DNA of 64,000 nt, from IMG/VR virus record IMGVR_UViG_3300028867_000005, positions 24,279 to 88,278 of that record; one strand, written 5' to 3'. The notes beneath the pieces are model-generated. The model saw nothing but the letters and a program-made list of their open reading frames with translations, was not told where the DNA came from and searched no databases. Position numbers and translations under genes: made by a program. This DNA is from a virus. This document shows positions 7,464 to 17,000 of the stretch, one piece after another; within the stretch, counting starts at the first letter, position 1; the number at the start of each line of letters is the position of its first letter.

Positions 7464-10400
7464 ATGATTGTCTTTCTCAAGGCTGAACAGTTTGGCCTGT
7501 TTGATGTTCCCACACTGGTCCATGGCTCCGTGAGCAAGACCGGTGTGGTGACCGCTCCGCATGTGCGCATGCAGAAAAAGCGGCTGGACGTGCATGCGCA
7601 CAAGCCTGCGCACGCTGCCATTGCAGAGCCTGACCTGTTTGCTGAGCCGCAGCCTATCGAGCCGGCACCAGCGCAACTGGCGGCAAAGCAGCCTGAGCCG
7701 GCCCCGGCCCCGGCCCCGCTGACGCTGGAGGATATGGTGGCAAAGCTCGGCAAGGACCGTATTGCCCAGGTCATGGAGCGCGGCACCCCGGATGAGAAGG
7801 AGACATTGATTGGCCTGATCGCCAATGCTGTTGGTAAGCCCCACAAGGAAGCGCGCGCGGCGCTGGAGAGCATGTTTCCTATCGCTCTGGTGCCGGTGCC
7901 GAGCGAGTCAACCCTCGTCGAGCACGTCACCGGGCGAGGCAAGACCTTGCGTGGAGTGATCGCCTCCGACTGGTCGAAAGATGAGGCCATGCTGGTTGAC
8001 CCCTATACCTTCAAAAAGGACGGCGGCTGGTTTGTCCGTGAAAAGCATCTTATCGATGGCCAGCTACCACCTCTGCCGTTGCCGTCTCCGGTCAACCCTA
8101 CATCTCCCGCCTCCTTTGCTGCCCCGCGCGAACCTGAGCCTGAGCCGGCGCCGGCCGCGCGCTCCGTCGACCTGGAGCAGCCATTTGATGCTGCCGCAGC
8201 TCCAGCCTGGGGCGTGAGTGCCGGCGTCACCCAGTCCCAGCGCAAAGAGTACAACCGGCAGGCCCAGGCTATTGTCGCCAATGGTGGCCCCCAGGATGCG
8301 GCCGAGCGCCAGCTGCTGACCATGTATTCCGGGAATGGCGGCATTGGTGACAGCCTCAACGAGTATTACACAGACCCCAAGGTCGCCGCGGCCATGTGGC
8401 GCGTGCTGCGCCAACTCGGCCTGAAGGAAAACGCCACGGTGCTCGAGCCGTCCTGCGCCACCGGGGTATTCCTGGAGACGGCGCCGGCTGCAGCTACCGT
8501 CACCGGCGTCGAGTTGGACCCGGTTAGCGCCAAGATTGGTCAGGCCCTGCACGGTGCCAAGCATGAGGTGCTGAATTCGAGCCTGGAGCGCTTCGCCACT
8601 CAGGATGGCCGCCAGTTTGATGCGGTGATTGGGAATGCGCCGTTCGGGCTGCGCGGCTCCATGCTGGCCGACGACAAGCGCCACCTGAAGACCGCTGAGG
8701 CCTATTTCCTGGATACCTCGCTGGACAAGTGCAAGTCTGGCGGTATCGTGGCCATGATCGTGCCCACCGGCGTCATGGACGGCAAGAATAACCGCGGTCT
8801 GCGTGAGCGCCTGCTGCGCAAGGGTGAGTTCCTGGGCGCCCAGCGTATGCCCAATACTGCCTTCGAGCACGGACATACCGAAGTTACTACCGATATCGTC
8901 TACCTGCGCAAGCGCCCGGAGGATGTGGCGGCCGCCCTTGAGCGGGTAGAGCAGGCTGACCTGCAGCGCATTGGTGTATGGGATGCCGATTTTCTGGCCG
9001 GCAAATATTTCACCACCAGGGGTGCGCCCAATATCTTTGGCAAGCAGGAGGCCGGCTGGCGTGCAAAGGCCGGCATCGGCTCAGACATTACTGTCAATGG
9101 CAGCATGGAGGGGGTGCCTGATGCGATTGCCGAGTTTGAGCCGGACAGCCGCGCGCAGGGCCCTGCCGACATGCCCAAGCTGCTAGAGCTGTTCCAGGAA
9201 AGCGACCATCCCCAGCTGATGGCCAACAGTCGGCGCCGCGCGTACACCGCGGCCAAGCCCGGCGACGTGCGCACTATTGATGGTGTGGCGTATGTCCTGC
9301 AGGGCGATCCGCCTCGCTGGCACCGCGTTGAAGACGTAGCCGCCACCAGCGGCATGGCTGATGCCGCCCGGCTCGCCACGCAGATAGGCCAGTTGATTCA
9401 GGCGCACGAAGAGGGCGAGGAAACCGACCATAAGCCCGTCATGCAGGCTCTGGAGGACTGGGTAAAGGCCCATGGTATCCCGTCGAAAAACCCTGAACTG
9501 CTGCTGGCCGCCAAGAGCGACAAGAGCCTGTATCGGCTGATTGGTTCGGTCGACCCCACCGGCAAGTTCTCCGATATCGTTTCCGGCAGAGCCCCGCGCA
9601 AGCTGGCCGGCGACTTTGATACGGTGGCACAGGGTCTGGCGCTGCAAAAGGGATCGTTTACGGCTGGCGACCTGGCTGCCAAGCTCGGCCGCAAGGATGC
9701 TGATACCGTGCTGGATGAGCTGTACGCCTCGGCAGACTATGCCCTGCTGCCGGACTCCAGCTGGACCACCATGAACCAGTTCGCATCCGGTGACCTGTGG
9801 TTGCGCTATGACGCGATGAAAAAGGTTCTGGATAACGACAAGCTTCCGCCCGAGCAGCAGCGCAAGTTCTCCAGCCAGTTGGAAGCCATCGAGCAGGCTA
9901 TCGACCCCAAGTCCCTTGAGGATGTTGAAGTCGAGCTGAACAGCGCATTCCTGCCGCTGTATGTGCTGGAGGCCTTCCAGAACCACAAGCGCGATGAGTA
10001 CCTGGAAAAATCCCCAGGCGCGATATCCTGGCTGACCCCGACGGAAATCACGCTGGACCATGCCATGTACAAGGTGCATGGCGGCCTGAATGTCGATCTT
10101 CTGGAACGCTACCTGAACCGTAACCGCGTGCAGAAAAAAGAGCTCCCCACCATCGAGGAATGGAATCAGGAGTTCAAAGAGTGGCTGTGCACGTCGGAGT
10201 ATCGTGATTCGGTGGAGGCCCTGTATAACCGCAAGTTCCGCGGCTACCGGCCGGAAGTCTTCAGCGATGAGACGATGGATATTCCCGGCATGGTCACAGC
10301 CGGCCTGAAGCAATACCAGTACGGCGGCCTGCGCTGGGCATTGCAGCGCGGCAAGGGCATTGTTGCTGCTGACGTTGGCCTGGGCAAGACCGTGCGCGGG

Positions 10401-13400
10401 CTGATGCTGGCGCGCATGGCGAAGATTACCGGACAGGCTAAGTGCCCAGCCCTGACGGTGCCGAAGTCGGTACTTGCCAACTGGGTATCCGAGGCAAACC
10501 GGTGGTTCCCCGGCTCCCGTATTATGGTGATAGGCGAGACATACAGCACTGACAAGGATGGTGAGCTGAAGGGCGTCACCGATAGTCCCGACGTGCGCAA
10601 TCGCAAGCTGCATGAGCTGACGCAGAACGATTACGACTTTGTGCTGTTTTCTGCCCCTGCGTTTGAAGATATCGATATCAATCCGATCATGAAGGAAGAA
10701 TACGCGCAGCGGGACTTCTTTGACCAGCGGGCAGCCGCACTGAAAAATGCCGGAGACAAAAAGCGCAATAAAATCCGCGAGGCATACAATCAGGCGCTGG
10801 CAAACCGCGATATCGGCAAGCGTACTGACGCCATTTACTTCGATGATCTGCCTATCGACATGCTGATCATCGACGAAGGCCATGCCTACAAGAACCTGTT
10901 TAAAGCCAAAAACCGTTACGGCGAGAGCCCGAAGTTCCTTGGCGGCCAGGGTGAGAGCCAGCGCGCCATGGATATGCACTTCAAATCCATGCATATTCTG
11001 GAAAAGTCTGGCGGCAAAAACATGTACATGCTGACGGCCACCCCGACGAAAAACAGCCCGCTCGAGGTGTACTCGATGCTGAGCTATATTGCCCCTGAGG
11101 CCTTCGAGCGCATTGGTATTCGCAACTCCGAAGAATTCCTTGACCGCTTCTGCGTGTTCGATACCGATACCATCTACACTCTCAGTGGTGGCTTTGAGCC
11201 GGATACGCTGGTGACGACGGGCTTCAAGAACCTCGATGAACTGCGTGAAATCATGAGCCGGTACATTGACCGGAAGACGGCTGAGGATGTTGGCCTGGTG
11301 CTGCCGACCCGCGACGACAAGATGCACTTCCTGGAAATGAGCGACATGCAGCGGTCGGTATACAACGGCCTGCGCGCGGAGCTGGCGGAATCACAGAAGG
11401 ATGGCGATGCCACCGGCGATGCTCATATCTTCAGCATCATGAACCGGATGCGTCTGGCTGCGCTCGATCTGGAGTTGCTGGACCCGCATCTGTACAAAGG
11501 CCAGAAAAGCCCCAAGTACGAAGAGTTGGCGAAAAACGTCAAAGCCATGTGGGAGGGTGAGAAGGGCAGCCAGGTTATCTTTGCTGATGCCGTTGACGCA
11601 CACGAAAAAATCCGTGATTCACTGATTGCGCTGGGCATCCCAAAGCACAAGATTGCCATCGTCAATGCGGAAGTCGCCAAAACATCGATGCAGCGCCAGA
11701 ATATTGCCGAAGGCTTCAACAACGGCAAATATGACTTCGTGATCGGCAATACCGACGTGATGGGCGAGGGCATGAACCTCCAGAAGCGCACCACGGATAT
11801 CCACCACCTGGATATTCCATGGAACGCGGCCATCATGCAGCAGCGCAATGGCCGCGGGCTGCGCCAGGGCAACATCAATGAGTCGATGCGTATCCACACC
11901 TACCTGAGTCGCGGCACGTTCGACGGCTACCGCTGGCAGTCCATGAACGCGAAAAAGGACTGGCAGGATCTACTGTGGCACGGCGGCGACAAGGTGGAGA
12001 ACCTGAACAAGGAAGGCGGCCCGGTCAGCAAAGATGAAATGATGATCATGCTGGCGGAAGACCCGGAAGCCGCGCGCGTGGCGATGAGCGAGAACAAGGC
12101 AGCTGTCACGGAGCGGTATGACGCGCAGCAGCGTGCCAGCCTGGTCCATGAATTCAGCCGCTTTGCCACCCTGCGCTCCAGCTATGCCAAGGTGAAGGAC
12201 AAGAGCTCCCCGTCGGCACTGCGCCTCAAGACCGCGATGGACCGGACCAAGAGCGCCTTGCAGGCCAATAAATACCTGGTCGACAAGGACGTGCTCGAGC
12301 ACGCTGGCGCCGCCATCATCAACCCGAATACCGGCAAGGCCTTGATGGTCGGCCGCGGGGTGGAGCGCATGGACGAGGCTAGCCAGCCTGAAAAGCTGGT
12401 AATTACCGGCGTCGATACATCCACCGGTACCCTGAAGTGCCGCGCTTATGGCGTGCCTGATGCGCCTTCCATTTATGTGTCGCGTGATGAGCACCAGGGC
12501 CTGACTGACTTTGCTTATGACCCGGTGGAAGAGGGCCATATCATCGCGCGCAAGGTAGACGAGCAGATCAAGGATGGCAGCCTGAACGCCAGTAGCCCGT
12601 CTGAGCTGCGCAAGGTTCCGCATCATGTCCTGACGGAGCTTTACCCCACGCTCCAGCAGCACCTGAAAGAGCGCGCCAAGAGCTGGAATTACGCCACCCG
12701 CGCGTCAGGGTTCGCCATGGTGAAGGACGGCAAGCCCTACATCGCAAAGACTGGTGAAGCTCGCAAGGTTCTGGATTCTGCCGATATCATGCTGCCTACC
12801 CCTGAGCATCGTGCGCTGGCTATTCAGGGTTACATCGACCGGCAGAATGACCGCGAGTTAAAACAGGATTACACTGCCTCCAACTCGAGTCGTTCTGGTC
12901 ATGGCTACAACATTCCCAGCCCGGTGAAAATAACAACATCGTATGGCATGAATGGCGGCGGCTATCGTGATGAGCACAAAAACCCATGGATTGATGCTGG
13001 CAAAGAGCTGTTTGGCTCTGAGTTCGAGGAAGAGGCGCACCAGGCATACATGCAGCACGCACTGGCCGCTGCCAACAAGGCAACTGACCTGAAGGGCGTG
13101 ATATCTGCGCTGGCGCCGACCATGAAGGTGGAGTACGGCAAGTACACATGGCCGAAAGAATCGCTGGCCTATATGTACCGCCGCGCGCAAGAGCATGGTG
13201 CCCTGCACCCGGATGCATTGCGGTCTGATCATATCCCGATGCTGACGAAGTATCAGAGCGAGGAAGCTCCGCTGCTGGGTAACTCAAAGTCGTCGCTGAG
13301 CACTCTTCTGCGCCTCGCCTTCATGTCCGGCCATCATGACCTGGCCGCAGCGATGGTAGTGGCGGCAAAGGATATCCCGGCCAAAACCAAAGCCGATGCC

Positions 13401-13652
13401 CTGGACCAGTTGCTTGTCGGTATCGACAGTGGCACCCGTAACCCGCTGGTGGGCGCCGTCAAGGCCGGCCATCGCCAGGCCATGGCCGTGCTCGAGGGCA
13501 TGCGCCACCTACTAAAAAATGACGATGGTAGTCTCGACGTACACGATATACTCGAAACTTCGATCAGCCATCAGTTTCCGAACCTGAAGGGGACACTGGG
13601 AGAGCGCATTGATTCCGCCATCAAAAAGTACAACGCAGGGGGTGAGGCATAA
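7464..13652 (+). CDS. Giant DarB-like N6-methylase and SF2 helicase fusion
   Basis: 2062 residues. It has an N-terminal MIVFLKA leader, an Ala/Pro/Glu-rich linker, a SAM-binding motif EPSCATGVFLE (about 328) and an N6-adenine methylase catalytic motif of NPPF type, read as VIGNAPFG (about 390). A Snf2-like SF2 helicase follows: DVGLGKT (about 970-976), DEGH (about 1137), LTATPTKNSP (about 1190) and QQRNGRGLRQGN (about 1458). About 550 unassigned residues end the protein. P1 DarB, a capsid-packaged antirestriction protein, has the same methylase-helicase plan. Predicted to be ejected and to protect incoming DNA. Ribosome site GGGTGAG; TAATG overlap with the next gene. Confidence 0.85.
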   Translation: MIVFLKAEQFGLFDVPTLVHGSVSKTGVVTAPHVRMQKKRLDVHAHKPAHAAIAEPDLFAEPQPIEPAPAQLAAKQPEPAPAPAPLTLEDMVAKLGKDRIAQVMERGTPDEKETLIGLIANAVGKPHKEARAALESMFPIALVPVPSESTLVEHVTGRGKTLRGVIASDWSKDEAMLVDPYTFKKDGGWFVREKHLIDGQLPPLPLPSPVNPTSPASFAAPREPEPEPAPAARSVDLEQPFDAAAAPAWGVSAGVTQSQRKEYNRQAQAIVANGGPQDAAERQLLTMYSGNGGIGDSLNEYYTDPKVAAAMWRVLRQLGLKENATVLEPSCATGVFLETAPAAATVTGVELDPVSAKIGQALHGAKHEVLNSSLERFATQDGRQFDAVIGNAPFGLRGSMLADDKRHLKTAEAYFLDTSLDKCKSGGIVAMIVPTGVMDGKNNRGLRERLLRKGEFLGAQRMPNTAFEHGHTEVTTDIVYLRKRPEDVAAALERVEQADLQRIGVWDADFLAGKYFTTRGAPNIFGKQEAGWRAKAGIGSDITVNGSMEGVPDAIAEFEPDSRAQGPADMPKLLELFQESDHPQLMANSRRRAYTAAKPGDVRTIDGVAYVLQGDPPRWHRVEDVAATSGMADAARLATQIGQLIQAHEEGEETDHKPVMQALEDWVKAHGIPSKNPELLLAAKSDKSLYRLIGSVDPTGKFSDIVSGRAPRKLAGDFDTVAQGLALQKGSFTAGDLAAKLGRKDADTVLDELYASADYALLPDSSWTTMNQFASGDLWLRYDAMKKVLDNDKLPPEQQRKFSSQLEAIEQAIDPKSLEDVEVELNSAFLPLYVLEAFQNHKRDEYLEKSPGAISWLTPTEITLDHAMYKVHGGLNVDLLERYLNRNRVQKKELPTIEEWNQEFKEWLCTSEYRDSVEALYNRKFRGYRPEVFSDETMDIPGMVTAGLKQYQYGGLRWALQRGKGIVAADVGLGKTVRGLMLARMAKITGQAKCPALTVPKSVLANWVSEANRWFPGSRIMVIGETYSTDKDGELKGVTDSPDVRNRKLHELTQNDYDFVLFSAPAFEDIDINPIMKEEYAQRDFFDQRAAALKNAGDKKRNKIREAYNQALANRDIGKRTDAIYFDDLPIDMLIIDEGHAYKNLFKAKNRYGESPKFLGGQGESQRAMDMHFKSMHILEKSGGKNMYMLTATPTKNSPLEVYSMLSYIAPEAFERIGIRNSEEFLDRFCVFDTDTIYTLSGGFEPDTLVTTGFKNLDELREIMSRYIDRKTAEDVGLVLPTRDDKMHFLEMSDMQRSVYNGLRAELAESQKDGDATGDAHIFSIMNRMRLAALDLELLDPHLYKGQKSPKYEELAKNVKAMWEGEKGSQVIFADAVDAHEKIRDSLIALGIPKHKIAIVNAEVAKTSMQRQNIAEGFNNGKYDFVIGNTDVMGEGMNLQKRTTDIHHLDIPWNAAIMQQRNGRGLRQGNINESMRIHTYLSRGTFDGYRWQSMNAKKDWQDLLWHGGDKVENLNKEGGPVSKDEMMIMLAEDPEAARVAMSENKAAVTERYDAQQRASLVHEFSRFATLRSSYAKVKDKSSPSALRLKTAMDRTKSALQANKYLVDKDVLEHAGAAIINPNTGKALMVGRGVERMDEASQPEKLVITGVDTSTGTLKCRAYGVPDAPSIYVSRDEHQGLTDFAYDPVEEGHIIARKVDEQIKDGSLNASSPSELRKVPHHVLTELYPTLQQHLKERAKSWNYATRASGFAMVKDGKPYIAKTGEARKVLDSADIMLPTPEHRALAIQGYIDRQNDRELKQDYTASNSSRSGHGYNIPSPVKITTSYGMNGGGYRDEHKNPWIDAGKELFGSEFEEEAHQAYMQHALAAANKATDLKGVISALAPTMKVEYGKYTWPKESLAYMYRRAQEHGALHPDALRSDHIPMLTKYQSEEAPLLGNSKSSLSTLLRLAFMSGHHDLAAAMVVAAKDIPAKTKADALDQLLVGIDSGTRNPLVGAVKAGHRQAMAVLEGMRHLLKNDDGSLDVHDILETSISHQFPNLKGTLGERIDSAIKKYNAGGEA

Positions 13653-13993
13653 TGGCTACTGAAGAGGAATTTATCCCGCCATCGAAGTTTGCCTTCTCCA
13701 CGTTGCAGCTGCTGATGGAGCAGCCGGCCCGGTACCGGAATTACGGCGTGTACTGGTTCTTTGTGAAAGCGCTGCTCAAGGAGTTCTACACGAAAGAAAA
13801 TCTGTACCTGCTGGGCGATTACATGAATCCGGCGGTGATCGCCATGATGCCGGAGCACAAAAACCTGCAGGAGGCCCTGCGCGCCACCATGGAAACCTAT
13901 AACAATAACGCCACATGGAACATGAACAGCCCATCAGTGACGGCACCCGATGGCGAGCAAATCACGCTCTATGACGAGGATGTTGGGCTGTAG
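13652..13993 (+). CDS. Small protein between the two giant helicases
   Basis: 113 residues starting in a TAATG overlap with the upstream gene. It has an aromatic-rich helical middle (RNYGVYWFFVKALLKEFYTKE) and an acidic tail. No family is recognised. Its position between two DarB-like genes suggests an accessory or packaging partner for them, which is inference only. Confidence 0.65.
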   Translation: MATEEEFIPPSKFAFSTLQLLMEQPARYRNYGVYWFFVKALLKEFYTKENLYLLGDYMNPAVIAMMPEHKNLQEALRATMETYNNNATWNMNSPSVTAPDGEQITLYDEDVGL

Positions 13994-14020
13994 CTGCGTA
14001 GTGACAGCACAATAAGCTGG

Positions 14021-14073
14021 CCGGCCCCTGGGGCTACCTCTCTCCAGCCCATCATGGATGAAGCAGGGGCCGG
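14021..14073 (+). other. Intergenic RNA hairpin without U-tract
   Basis: CCGGCCCCTG (14021-14030) pairs perfectly with CAGGGGCCGG (14064-14073). Inside it GGGCT (14031-14035) can pair with AGCCC (14046-14050). No T-run follows, so it is not a standard terminator. It sits in the leader of the second giant helicase gene and could affect message processing or translation. Confidence 0.5.
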
Positions 14074-14098
14074 ACTGATTCCATACAGCGGACCGCGC

Positions 14099-17000
14099 AT
14101 GATTATTGCCCTTTTTAAATACGCTATTCTCCCGGAGGCGATGGCTAAGGCCATGTCGCTGCCGGCTGGTGCCCGCTGGATAACCGTTCATCCAAACGGC
14201 AAGGAAGAAAAGGGCGTCCCGGTCATGATCCAGGAAACCGCCAGCGGTTCCGGCGTCTACCATGTGATCGGTGGCGCTGGGGGCAAGCTGAACTATCTGA
14301 AACTGCGCGGCGTTAAGTCCGAAAAGGACTATCAGCAGGACGTAGCACAGAAACAGCGTGATCGTCGTGAGGCTCAGCGCGAGCAGACCAAAAAGGACCG
14401 CGAGCAAGGTATCGCTCCAGCCAAGCAGGCCGCCAAGGAAGCTATCGACTTCCAGCATAAGCAGCAGCAGCAGAAGTTCATCAATACGGTGGCTGAGGCT
14501 GTTGGCTGGAAGCCCGAAGAGTTGACATTCAAAGAGGATGAGCACCCTGGGCTGTCTGACGCAGCGCTGGCGAAGGCCCGCGACATGCACCACCGTGCGC
14601 TGGTGGAAAAAGCCAATTCTATTGTGGATAGCCAGCGCCAGGCCCTGCTGGCAGATGCTGAGACACGCGAGGAAGCTGGCCTTGGTGGTGTGCCGCTCGA
14701 GTCAACCTCTCCTGACAAAATATCGGTTGCCGACCTGGACCCCGTGCGCACTGAGGATAAAGGGTTTGGTTTTGCCACGAACTACGGCGAGCGCGCAGAG
14801 GCGCAAGGCCTGTCCCCAGAACACCTGAAGGCAGAGGCGCAGCAGTTGCGCGAGGATAAGCTCGCCACCATGACTGCGCCCCAGCGCAAGGCCGCCATCC
14901 AGCGGGGCGAAACCGCCAAAATGGTCAAGGAAGAGTTGCAGGGCCTGCGCCCGGATATCCCTGATGTAAAGGAACCCCTGGTGGACGCCAAAAAGGCCGT
15001 GGAGTTGCTGAAGGCACAGAAAGCGCTCCAGCAGGTGGCGCGCAAGGCTCAGCAGGCCAAAAAGGAGCTCAAGACGGCCACTGAGGTAAAGGCCTACGTG
15101 CTGGAGGTTGGCGCTGAGCCGGATGAGGCGGCACTCAATGAAGACCTGATGAATGACTTGCGCACAATCAAGACCAGGGCGTTTTTATCTGAAATAGGCC
15201 GCACCGGCGCAGACCCGGAGGCGGTGCTCGGGAAGCATCTGGGTATTGGTGCCTTCAACTCCGTGAATGCGCTGGCGCTGGCCGCCGGTGGCGATGCACT
15301 GGTCGACCGGAGCGTGGTCGACGTGCTTGGTGTGGCGGGCGCCGCCCAGGTACTGGCGCGTCGGCTGAAAACCGATCTTTCCCCGGATGAATACGAAAAG
15401 GTCACGGATGGTATGCAGGCCTTCCACCTGCACCATTACCTGTCGGCCACGGACGATGCCCTGAAAGAAGCGCGCGATCTCCAGGACGAGGCCAAGGATA
15501 TCGTGCTTGGCGCAGCCGCCACCGGCGACGACTTTGCCGCAGCGCAGGAACTGAACCGGCGCAAGGGGGAGGCACTGCGCACAGCGAATGCCATTCTTGG
15601 CCGTACCTTGGGTGAAATGGAGGCGAATGCTGCGCTGGTCGTTGCGCTCAAGCAGGGCGCCAAGAATCAGGTGCAGGTGCCGCTCGGCACCCTATCCCCG
15701 GAGGCTGCCATCAAGCAGGTGCGGGCTATCGGGCTCCAGCGGGGAGACTACACTCTGACAGCCGTTGGCAATGAGCGCTTCCTGACCGTCAATGGCGAGG
15801 GCATGGACCGGCTGGCAAAGCCAGTTGACCGTGCCAGCTTGCAGCAGGTGCGCAGGAACCTGAGCATCATGAAAGGGGCGCTGGATGAGGATGACTGGTT
15901 ACCCAAAGGCTTTGCCTCTCGGCCTGACCTGGCGATGAGCGTCAAACCAGGTACTGCGCCAACGCTGGCCAAGCCGTTCGATGCCGCCGGGCCCGACCTG
16001 GAGCAGTCCCTGCAGGACTATATTGGTGGCCGGGCAGCTGATGGCGACCTGCCATCGGCCATTCTCGCCGATGTGCAGTCAGCTGACTTCTTCCAGCGGG
16101 TGGGGCCGGAGCGGGCTGAGCAGTACCGTCAGGCGCTGGACGCCATCGCTCCGCTCAAGGATGCCGAGGGAAAACAGCAGACGGCCGAGTCGCTGGCTCC
16201 AGCTTTCGATAAGATGGCAGACGCCTTTGTCGATAAGCATTACGGCAGCGCGCGCTCCCCGCTCAACAAGCAGCGCATCAACGTCGACCAGACATCGGTG
16301 GAAGCCCTGCACCGGGCGCTGGCGGCTGAGCCTGCCGGCGTTCCAGCCTATAAAGAGGTTGGCGAACTCACTCCGCAGGACCAGGGTGCGCTGCGTGACT
16401 TCTTCTATTCCCATGTCGCCAAAGAGGAACCGGGCGCCGCCGCCGCGCGCAAAGAGCTGGAGACACATGCTGCGGATGAGCCCGAAAAGGAAACCGTCGA
16501 CATGTTTGGCGACAGCGCCATAAACCCTGACTGGCAAACCTGGAGCCAGCGCGGCGACGAGCTCAAGGCGCAGGCTGATGCCGGCCTGAACTGGTCGAAG
16601 TATGTGCAGGGTATGCGCAGTCCTGAGCACGCCTATTCCGCCATTCAAGACCTGGTGCGCTCCAAGATTGGCAAGGGCTTTGCTGATGCGCACAACCGCC
16701 TGCGCCCTGAGTCGCCTATAAAACTGGGCAAGACCACGGTGCGGAATAACCGGGCCCACCTTGATACGGTAGATCCGGCCGCGCTTGAGGCGCGTATGCA
16801 GAAAGAGCGGGAGCTCGTTGATACCCTGCGTGAGCGTAACCAGGAACGGTATGCCGCCGGCTCCGTCGCCGACAAGCTGGACGCGGCCCGCGAGGAACAG
16901 GCTGCCTTCGAGCAGAGCCAGATGGGTTTCTTCTCCAGTGAACCGCTGGCCGCGCAGGATGGCGGCTCCCCGGCAGATACCCCGCTGGGTGCCGATGAGC

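Noticed and set aside
9183-11327. Leftward 714-codon open frame opposite the DarB-like gene
   Set aside because: It lies wholly antisense to the helicase core with conserved motifs; its product is His/Gln/Leu/Arg-rich, as expected from antisense reading of a GC-rich gene.
14021-14073. Terminator between the giant helicase genes
   Set aside because: There is no T-run after the stem, and the downstream gene needs transcription through it; listed as an RNA hairpin.
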